From Deinococcales bacterium (GTDB taxonomy: Bacteria; Deinococcota; Deinococci; Deinococcales; JAAFIG01), in contig JAAFIG010000055.1 in assembly GCA_013298595.1 (NCBI GenBank), forward strand, positions 1 to 17,500: 17,500 nt of DNA. The letters run 5' to 3'. The notes beneath the pieces are model-generated. The model ran no database searches and was not told where the DNA came from. It was given only the letters and a program-made list of their open reading frames with translations. Of the stretch, positions 12,278 to 17,500 are shown one piece after another; position 1 is the stretch's first letter; each line of letters begins with the position of its first letter. The position numbers and the translations under genes are program-made.

Positions 12278-14032
12278 TTACTGTCCACGCCATGCGACAG
12301 CGTTACGACCGCCGCGTTTGACAGCGTATAAGCATTGGTCGGCACGGTGTAATAAACGTTCGAGGGTGTCGTTTTGTAAGGCTAGGGTGACACCAATACT
12401 GATGGTGGCACTCAGTCCTGGTTCAATGGTTGCCCAGTCGAATTTTGCAAAACCAAGTCGTAAATTCTGGGTTAATAAGATGGCATTATGTAAAGAACCT
12501 TCGATCAACAAAGCAAATTCGTCACCACTAAGCCGAGCAGCAGTATTTTCGGAACCGATCATCTCGAGCATTAATTGACTCAGTTGCAATAAAACTTTGT
12601 CGCCAATTCGGTGTCCCCAACGATCATTGATGGTTTTTAAGTAATCTAAATCAAGCATTGCAACATTAAACGAATGATGCAACTCGAGGTTTTGTTGGAC
12701 AATTTTTTCAAAACCACGTCTGTTCCATAAACCTGTTAAAGCATCTTGATTGGCGAGATTCTCGAGTTGTATGGTGCGTTTCTCAAGAGTAGCATTGTGT
12801 TTCTCGAGGTCGCGTTGCAACTGTAAAGCCTGCATACGTTGAGTAAATCCTGTACTGGCAATTTCTTGTTCGACTTGACGCAATGTAAGCGAGGTTTGTA
12901 AAGCCGCAAACCAATTTTCCATGAGTTGCTCGGTGCATAACCGAACCTCGAGTGCTTCGCGTTGTAAATGCAGTGCATGAGCTTGTTTTGACCAAGCTAA
13001 ACTGGTTTCTAGGAGTGTTAAAACGCTTTGTATATTGGCTGGCTGCATAGCAAGTAATGTTCGAGCTACACTGATCTGACCTAAAGCTGTAATTTCAGGT
13101 AATTTTAAATCCTCGGCAATCTTTAAAGCATCGGTTACCAATGCTAAAGCCCGAGCTGGTTGATGCTCGAGTACGAATAATTCGGCTAGTGCACGTTGTA
13201 GCCAAGCTTTAGCGATTTGCTCATGACAATTTTCGGCAAGTTGAATCCCAGCTTCGTATCGCAATTTAGCAGCCTCGAATTGCTCGAGAGCGACTAGGGT
13301 TTGTCCTAAGTAACACATGGTTTGGGTTGCATCTCGGTCTTTTTTGAGGAGTATTTGTTGGTCAAGCGCAGCTTGTAATTGCTCGAGGGCAATCTGTGGT
13401 TGCCCTAATCTGCGGTATAAATCACCAAGGTTACTCAGTGTCCAAGCTGCCATTGATTGGTTTTCTTCGTGCATAAAACCCGATAAAATCTGATGCGCTT
13501 TGAGTGTCAAATCGAGGGCTTGCCAGAGATCGCCAAGTTCACGGTAACACTCGGCAATATTGGCTAGTGCAATCCCGTAACTTTCATACCGCTCGAGTTT
13601 TTTAGACACATCTAAATACACTTGATAGTATTTAATAGCCGCCACTTGGTTGCCACAGAGATTTTCAATAATCCCAAGAATATTACTGACTGATGCAACC
13701 CCAGTCTCTTCACCCAGTTTTTGAAAAGCCACCAATGCTTTTAAAAGGTACGTTCGAGCTGTTTCTAAATCTACGGCATCTTGATAGCAGCTGCCAATTT
13801 CGCGCCAACTCCAAGCCTCTCCAAGGGCATAGCCAAGTTTTTGGCTTTGCTCGAGGGCTTGCTTGGCAAGTGGTAAGGCTTCTTTAAAACTCTCTTCGGT
13901 TAATCGAGCTTGCAACAATAAAGAAAAAATTTCAAATGTATGTGGTGGTTCAACTGCCAAGTCAAGATGATACAAATCACAAATACGTTTGTACCATTCA
14001 GAATTTGGATTTTGATCAATCTCGAAAGACAT
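12278..14032 (-). CDS. TPR-containing diguanylate cyclase (GGDEF)
   Basis: A soluble protein of 584 residues that should make cyclic di-GMP from two GTP. Residues about 35-380 are helical tetratricopeptide-type repeats (for example LGxxYxxxGxxxxAL patterns near 160-185 and 200-225), a likely protein or ligand sensing scaffold. A coiled coil at about 385-427 leads into the cyclase domain: DALTGLWNRRGF (430-441), metal-binding DLD at 461-463, KTINDRWGHRIGD, and the active-site motif SGDEF (502-506), a variant that is active in other members. The usual product-inhibition RxxD site upstream of it reads GSEN (493-496), so feedback control is probably lost. There are no membrane segments. The start is ATG 14032, with a TATGAT box 11 nt upstream. 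It diverges from the HAD gene. Confidence 0.92.
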   Translation of the reverse strand: MSFEIDQNPNSEWYKRICDLYHLDLAVEPPHTFEIFSLLLQARLTEESFKEALPLAKQALEQSQKLGYALGEAWSWREIGSCYQDAVDLETARTYLLKALVAFQKLGEETGVASVSNILGIIENLCGNQVAAIKYYQVYLDVSKKLERYESYGIALANIAECYRELGDLWQALDLTLKAHQILSGFMHEENQSMAAWTLSNLGDLYRRLGQPQIALEQLQAALDQQILLKKDRDATQTMCYLGQTLVALEQFEAAKLRYEAGIQLAENCHEQIAKAWLQRALAELFVLEHQPARALALVTDALKIAEDLKLPEITALGQISVARTLLAMQPANIQSVLTLLETSLAWSKQAHALHLQREALEVRLCTEQLMENWFAALQTSLTLRQVEQEIASTGFTQRMQALQLQRDLEKHNATLEKRTIQLENLANQDALTGLWNRRGFEKIVQQNLELHHSFNVAMLDLDYLKTINDRWGHRIGDKVLLQLSQLMLEMIGSENTAARLSGDEFALLIEGSLHNAILLTQNLRLGFAKFDWATIEPGLSATISIGVTLALQNDTLERLLHRADQCLYAVKRGGRNAVAWRGQ

Positions 14033-14043
14033 ACTTAAATCTC

Positions 14044-14049
14044 ATCATA
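14044..14049 (-). promoter_or_regulatory. -10 box for the GGDEF gene
   Basis: TATGAT on the minus strand, 11 nt before the ATG. It would give an mRNA with a leader of only a few bases. No Shine-Dalgarno or clear -35 is seen. Confidence 0.4.
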
Positions 14050-14107
14050 CCCAAAGACTGACGTATAGTATGGTCATTAGCTACAAAGCGAAGCCTACAA
14101 AACCAGA

Positions 14108-14113
14108 TACACT
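14108..14113 (+). promoter_or_regulatory. -10 box for leaderless HAD hydrolase transcript
   Basis: TACACT lies 7 nt before ATG 14121 and fits the TAnnnT pattern seen before ilvD, the glycosyltransferase and the epimerase. CACTAT at 14110-14115 is an alternative. Confidence 0.45.
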
Positions 14114-14120
14114 ATAGCCA

Positions 14121-14891
14121 ATGATGGAAGCAATCTTATTTGATCTTGATGAAACCCTAATTCTCGATGAACCCGTTGTGCGAAATGCTTTTTGGTTTGC
14201 AGCTCAAAGCATCACTCGAGATTTTGGCAAAGCACAACAACTCGCTAAAGTTGCCGAGCAACGCGCCAAACATTACTGGATAACTTTGCCAAAACCTGCC
14301 CTCGAGTACGCCACCCGTATTGGTCACAGTGCACTTGAAGGTTTATGGGCAACATACAACCCAACGCTTGAGCCTGAACGGATGCTTGAAAGCGAAATGA
14401 ACCGAATCCGAATTTTAGTTTGGGCAGATGCACTCGAAGAATGCGATTTATTTGGTGATGCTGTCGAATTATCTGAACGTTGGATTGCGCTACGCTCGAG
14501 ATACCCACTGTACCCCGATGCCGACCAATTACTCAGTCAATTATTTGGAAAATATAAATTAGGTATTGTCACCAATGGCGTGGCTGGACTGCAACGCAAA
14601 AAATGGTATGGCTGTGGACTCGAGACATGGTTTGATGCCGTGGCAATCTCGGGCGAAGTGGGCATTGGTAAACCTGAAAAAGGCATTTTTGACTGGGTTA
14701 CTAAAGAACTCGAGGTTAATCTCGAGAATTGCGTTATGGTCGGCGATAACTCAGACCGTGATGTCCAAGGTGGCATCAACGCTGGCATGAAAACCGTTTG
14801 GCTAGACCGTGGTTTCAAATCTAAAACTGTGAATGCTGACCTTGAGTGCAAAGAACTCCTCGAGATTTTGCCTTGGCTCGAGACAGTCTAA
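14121..14891 (+). CDS. HAD-superfamily hydrolase (likely phosphatase)
   Basis: A 256-residue soluble protein with all four HAD motifs: DLDET with nucleophile D8 and D10, VTNG with T151 (motif II), K184 in GKPEKGIF (motif III), and GDNSDRDVQGG with D209 and D214 (motif IV). The long helical insert between motifs I and II fits subfamily IA caps. Layout and the late motif resemble YjjG-like nucleotidases or N-acylneuraminate-9-phosphatase-like enzymes, but the substrate cannot be read from sequence. ATG ATG doublet at the start; the first is used because the -10 box spacing fits it. It runs toward the glycosyltransferase gene, and the two share 4 bp at their stops. Eight CTCGAG sites in 771 bp, one of the densest genes here. 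Confidence 0.88.
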   Translation: MMEAILFDLDETLILDEPVVRNAFWFAAQSITRDFGKAQQLAKVAEQRAKHYWITLPKPALEYATRIGHSALEGLWATYNPTLEPERMLESEMNRIRILVWADALEECDLFGDAVELSERWIALRSRYPLYPDADQLLSQLFGKYKLGIVTNGVAGLQRKKWYGCGLETWFDAVAISGEVGIGKPEKGIFDWVTKELEVNLENCVMVGDNSDRDVQGGINAGMKTVWLDRGFKSKTVNADLECKELLEILPWLETV

Positions 14892-15826
14892 GTTTTTTTA
14901 GGCTGCTGAGCTGCCAATTCTGGGTGTTTTAAGCCGCGCTTGATGCGTATTTTTTTTCGTATGTAGCGTGTGTAATTTGCAAAGATAATCGAAAGCGGAA
15001 AGGTGTCCCATCCGTAATCGAGAATGATACGAAAAGCAATTTTCCGAAAAGCTTGTCGTATTGTTTGACCAACAGAAAGAACTTCATTCTGCGACCGAGC
15101 TTGGGTTATTGCAGCTTCGAGCATAATGGAGTGATAAAATTGGATTGGGTCGGCTTTCATGTCTGATAAAAACTTGGCTTGTACTTGGGTATTTTGTTGA
15201 GTTCCATATAAATTCCAATCGTGTGAAGAAAATTTAATCACATTTAAGGATTTGAGTAATTCGATTTTTCTACCTTTTTTTACCGCTCGATACCAAAAAT
15301 CAGAATCAATCCCGAGATTAATATAAGGATTGGCTTGCCAAGTATCAAGTCCTTTTTTGTATAACCATGAGGAACAAGGTGTGCCAATGTTGGATTGGGT
15401 TCTTGTGTATGGGATTGGACCATAAATGTACTTAAAGCCTCCTGGATCAAAATAAGCAACCATGCAGTACACCAAGTCGGCATTTGTACGTTCTAGATAA
15501 TCGAGGTTACGGCTCAGATGCCACGGAAACCATAAATCATCGTGTCCAAGAATGGCAATGTATTGCCCTTTTGCTTGGGAACATCCGTAATTATTTGCTT
15601 CGGCAGAGTTTCCACTATTGATAGGTAAATTATGCCAGTAAACCCGAGTGTCTTGCAGACCAGCCACAACTTCAGCTGAGTTGTCAGTGCAGCCGTCACC
15701 AACGACCCAGATTTCAAAATTTTGGAAGTCTTGGTTCAGTACGCTTTGAATTGCATATTTCAGGGTTTGACTGGAATTATAGGTGGCAATAACGACTGAA
15801 ATTTGTGGATTGCTCGCTTGGCTCAT
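14888..15826 (-). CDS. Family 2 glycosyltransferase
   Basis: A 312-residue GT-A enzyme that should transfer a sugar from a nucleotide-sugar donor during surface glycan assembly. Seen: SVVIATYNSSQTL (nucleotide-binding start, residues 10-22), VVGDGCTDNS with D44, and GHDDLW at 94-99 holding the DXD-type metal site. The C-terminal end is basic (RKKIRIKRGLKH), possibly membrane-contacting; no clear transmembrane helix. The donor and acceptor are unknown. The neighbours, a sugar oxidoreductase and an RmlC-like epimerase, support a polysaccharide role. The start is ATG 15826, with TATATT 6 nt upstream and no Shine-Dalgarno. It contains no CTCGAG at all, unlike nearly every other full-length gene here, which suggests recent acquisition. 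Confidence 0.9.
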   Translation of the reverse strand: MSQASNPQISVVIATYNSSQTLKYAIQSVLNQDFQNFEIWVVGDGCTDNSAEVVAGLQDTRVYWHNLPINSGNSAEANNYGCSQAKGQYIAILGHDDLWFPWHLSRNLDYLERTNADLVYCMVAYFDPGGFKYIYGPIPYTRTQSNIGTPCSSWLYKKGLDTWQANPYINLGIDSDFWYRAVKKGRKIELLKSLNVIKFSSHDWNLYGTQQNTQVQAKFLSDMKADPIQFYHSIMLEAAITQARSQNEVLSVGQTIRQAFRKIAFRIILDYGWDTFPLSIIFANYTRYIRKKIRIKRGLKHPELAAQQPKKT

Positions 15827-15832
15827 CTGGAC

Positions 15833-15838
15833 AATATA
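15833..15838 (-). promoter_or_regulatory. -10 box for leaderless glycosyltransferase transcript
   Basis: TATATT on the minus strand, 6 nt before the ATG. It overlaps the plus-strand TATACT used for the divergent oxidoreductase. Confidence 0.5.
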
Positions 15839-15840
15839 CT
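15835..15840 (+). promoter_or_regulatory. -10 box for the oxidoreductase gene
   Basis: TATACT, 11 nt before ATG 15852; TACTAT at 15837-15842 is an alternative. AGGG at 15844-15847 could act as a short Shine-Dalgarno. The box overlaps the opposing -10 at 15833-15838 by four bases. Confidence 0.45.
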
Positions 15841-15851
15841 ATTAGGGATTC

Positions 15852-16769
15852 ATGAAAACATCTCATATTGGTTTGATTGGTTGCGGACGCTGGGGACAAT
15901 TTATTTTACGTGATTTACGCAGTCTGGGCTGTGAGGTTAGCGTAGTGGCTAGGTCAGAAATGAGCTTTGAACGTGCCAAACAAAATGACGCAACTCGGAT
16001 TGTGAAAAACCTGATACAGATGCCCAAAGTGGATGGTTTTGTGGTTGCTACACCAACTGTGACACACGGCGAAATACTCGAACATCTACTAACTTTTGAT
16101 AAGCCAATTTTTGTAGAAAAACCGATGACGAATGCAGTCTCAAGCGCTAAGAAAATAGCTGATTTAGGCGCAGGACGGGTTTTCGTGATGGATAAATGGC
16201 GTTATCATGCTGGAATTTTAGCACTGGCACAATTGGCTCGCTCAGGCGAATTAGGTGCGGTTCTTGGGCTGACCACAACTCGATTTGGCTGGGGTAATCC
16301 ACATCTGGATACAGATGCAATCTGGATACTCGCGCCGCATGATTTATCAATCGCTCTCGAGATTCTCGGGCACATTCCAGAGCCATTGGCGGCTGTTGTC
16401 GAGGTAATTTCCGAAGCTGTTTCTTGGCGTGCGTTATTAGGTAAAAAACCTTGGTTAAGTATGGAAGTTTCTGCTCGTTCTAAAAGTTGGAAACGCCGTT
16501 TTGTCCTGCATTGCGAATTAGGCTATGCCGAACTAGACGACAGTTATGATGATTTTATTACAATTTATCGTGATCAAGGAAATGTTCGGCAGCAAACCCC
16601 AAGTGCAGAACAGCGTTTTGTTGGTAAAAATATGCCATTGCTTGCCGAACTCGAGGAATTTGTTGGTTTTTTAAGAGGTGGCGCTGCTCCTAAAAGCGGA
16701 GTCCAAGAAGGGCTTCTTGTGGTGCAAACAATTGCGAAATTAAGAATCTTGGCGGGCTTAGGTATTTAG
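15852..16769 (+). CDS. Gfo/Idh/MocA-family NAD(P)-dependent oxidoreductase
   Basis: A 305-residue cytoplasmic protein. The N-terminal Rossmann fold has GLIGCGRWGQ (nucleotide loop, residues 7-16), then VATPTVTHGE. FVEKP, with K90, is the family's catalytic lysine motif. WRYHAG at 116-121 and APHDLSIAL with H163 and D164 lie where active-site residues of the second domain are expected. Family members oxidise or reduce sugars, sugar nucleotides or inositols. Next to a glycosyltransferase and an RmlC-like epimerase, a role in nucleotide-sugar modification is likely, but the substrate is unknown. It is slightly shorter than the usual 330-380 residues. It diverges from the glycosyltransferase across a 25-bp gap and converges on the epimerase with a 4-bp stop overlap. 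Confidence 0.88.
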   Translation: MKTSHIGLIGCGRWGQFILRDLRSLGCEVSVVARSEMSFERAKQNDATRIVKNLIQMPKVDGFVVATPTVTHGEILEHLLTFDKPIFVEKPMTNAVSSAKKIADLGAGRVFVMDKWRYHAGILALAQLARSGELGAVLGLTTTRFGWGNPHLDTDAIWILAPHDLSIALEILGHIPEPLAAVVEVISEAVSWRALLGKKPWLSMEVSARSKSWKRRFVLHCELGYAELDDSYDDFITIYRDQGNVRQQTPSAEQRFVGKNMPLLAELEEFVGFLRGGAAPKSGVQEGLLVVQTIAKLRILAGLGI

Positions 16770-17305
16770 TACACAAAGGATTTTTGCATCGGCTCGAGTT
16801 GCTCCATTAAAACTGCTAACGGTTCAGCACTTGAATCTCGTGTTGAAAGCATTGGTTGCTGTTTGGTAAAGTTCATTTCAAGGGCTGGGTCTGCCCAGTG
16901 ACAACCAAGTTCATCTTGTGTATTCCAGTATTCGGAAACAGCGTAAATATGGGTTGAAGGCTCGAGAAAATAAAAACCGTGGGCTACACCAGGCGGAATA
17001 ATCAGAGCGCAAAGTTGCTCGCCAGTTTGTTTAAGCATAACGGTTTGTTCAAAGGTTGGTGAATTGCGTCTGAGGTCTCGTAACCCAACAATAGCTGAGC
17101 CTGAACTGATAATTAAATAATCCCAATGCTTGATATGGACATGAACTCCGCGAAGGACATTGGTATTGGATTGCACCAAATTCCATTGTATCGGAGTAAT
17201 CAAAGTGTCCCATGCTTGGCGATAAAGTTCGGTAAAAGTACCTCGTGGATCGGAGTGCATTTTTAAGCGCAGATTTTGAGTCAGGCTCGGTAAATTAGTC
17301 TGCAT
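16766..17305 (-). CDS. dTDP-4-dehydrorhamnose 3,5-epimerase-like cupin (RmlC/RfbC family)
   Basis: The family epimerises dTDP-4-keto-6-deoxyglucose at C3 and C5 on the way to dTDP-rhamnose and related sugars. A 179-residue protein results from ATG 17305, the usual family size. Seen: DPRGTFTELYR (19-29), NVLRGVHVH with the catalytic-type H55 and H57, IVGLRDLRRNSPTFE, IPPGVAHGFYFLEP (103-116), and YAVSEYW with Y126, then DELGCHWADPAL. The frame is open up to an ATG at 17374, but that extension would cover the promoter, and TATACT sits 6 nt before ATG 17305. The GVHVHxxHWDYL segment differs from classical GLHYQ, so it may act on a different sugar or be an isomerase-like relative. rmlA, rmlB and rmlD are not in the window. 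Confidence 0.85.
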   Translation of the reverse strand: MQTNLPSLTQNLRLKMHSDPRGTFTELYRQAWDTLITPIQWNLVQSNTNVLRGVHVHIKHWDYLIISSGSAIVGLRDLRRNSPTFEQTVMLKQTGEQLCALIIPPGVAHGFYFLEPSTHIYAVSEYWNTQDELGCHWADPALEMNFTKQQPMLSTRDSSAEPLAVLMEQLEPMQKSFVY

Positions 17306-17311
17306 TTTTGC

Positions 17312-17317
17312 AGTATA
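17312..17317 (-). promoter_or_regulatory. -10 box for leaderless epimerase transcript
   Basis: TATACT on the minus strand, 6 nt before the ATG at 17305, with an overlapping TATTAT. It argues for the shorter protein start. The insertion sequence begins about 60 bp further upstream and leaves this box intact. Confidence 0.5.
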
Positions 17318-17376
17318 ATACCAAATTGAGAAAGTTCGTAGAACTTCTTGACCCCAAAGCCAGGGTTTTATCATTT

Positions 17377-17500
17377 AGAGCGTGTTTATAAAGTGGGTAA
17401 AGCCGGTCAGAATTAAGCTGTGAAACAAAAAATCTACACCAGTAGCCTTACCCGCCAACAGTTTAAGCATCTCGAACCACTTTTACCAGCCGCCAAAACG
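17377..17500 (+). mobile_element. Left end of an IS5-like insertion sequence (cut by window end)
   Basis: GAGCGTGTTTATAAAGTGGG at about 17377 resembles terminal inverted repeats of IS5-group elements, and a transposase frame starts 43 bp inside. The other end and any target-site duplication are outside the window, so the exact boundary is an estimate. Confidence 0.6.
17420..17500 (+). CDS. IS5-like transposase, N-terminal fragment (runs off the window)
   Basis: Twenty-seven codons from GTG 17420 read VKQKIYTSSLTRQQF followed by KHLEPLLPAAKT. The SLTRQQFxxLEPLLP pattern is the typical start of IS5/IS4-superfamily (DUF4096) transposases, whose DDE catalytic domain would lie beyond the window. 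No CTCGAG is present in this part. GTG is chosen because it starts the recognisable domain; no good ribosome binding site is visible. Completeness cannot be judged. Confidence 0.7.
   Translation, partial: MKQKIYTSSLTRQQFKHLEPLLPAAKT

Noticed and set aside
10998-12578. Plus-strand open frames opposite ilvD and the start-proximal GGDEF end
   Set aside because: They are antisense shadows of well-conserved genes and have no domain features of their own.
17306-17374. N-terminal extension of the epimerase to an upstream ATG
   Set aside because: It would translate the TATACT promoter box, gives a protein longer than the family and shows no family-like residues before MQTNLP.
1-17500. CTCGAG sites as a sign of a cloning artefact or an XhoI-type restriction-modification locus
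   Set aside because: Sites are spread through native genes at natural codon positions with no vector-like sequence, and there is no restriction or methyltransferase gene in the window.

Overview
The window is a compact bacterial chromosome segment of moderate to low GC (roughly 40-45% by eye). I cannot name the species. Two traits suggest the lineage. The hexamer CTCGAG occurs about 83 times by hand count, in genes and in gaps. Most housekeeping-type genes have a TAnnnT -10 box only 6-7 nt before the start codon and no Shine-Dalgarno sequence, which implies leaderless mRNAs. Leaderless genes of this kind, and TPR-GGDEF proteins, are common in Deinococcota and also seen in Chloroflexota, so a lower-GC relative of one of these is my tentative guess.

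Left part (1-9.65 kb): a long leader carries promoter-like boxes, a 12-bp palindrome and two related tiny ORFs (22 and 21 codons) with strong Shine-Dalgarno sequences. It leads into one giant gene (698-9169) for a secreted 2,823-residue YD-repeat (RHS-like) protein. That protein has a signal peptide, two similar beta-sandwich-like modules, a long YD-repeat field, a Ser/Thr-rich linker built from short repeats full of CTCGAG, and a glycine-rich C-terminal domain. A small membrane-protein gene follows directly and may be its partner or immunity protein. A bidirectional terminator closes the unit. Here, unlike in the rest of the window, translation appears to depend on Shine-Dalgarno sequences.

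Middle (9.55-12.26 kb): a gene-poor, hairpin-rich stretch with a roughly 50-bp direct repeat precedes a 5'-truncated Rpn/PD-(D/E)XK-type gene remnant. Then come ilvD (dihydroxy-acid dehydratase, branched-chain amino acid synthesis) and its terminator.

Right part (12.28-17.5 kb): single genes alternate strand: a TPR-GGDEF diguanylate cyclase (-), a HAD hydrolase (+), a family 2 glycosyltransferase (-), a Gfo/Idh/MocA oxidoreductase (+), an RmlC/RfbC-like sugar epimerase (-) and the start of an IS5-like transposase (+). The glycosyltransferase, oxidoreductase and epimerase look like a small module for nucleotide-sugar modification and glycan assembly. Both convergent pairs share 4 bp at their stop codons, and the divergent pair at 15.83 kb shares overlapping -10 boxes. 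The glycosyltransferase has no CTCGAG at all, which hints at recent acquisition.
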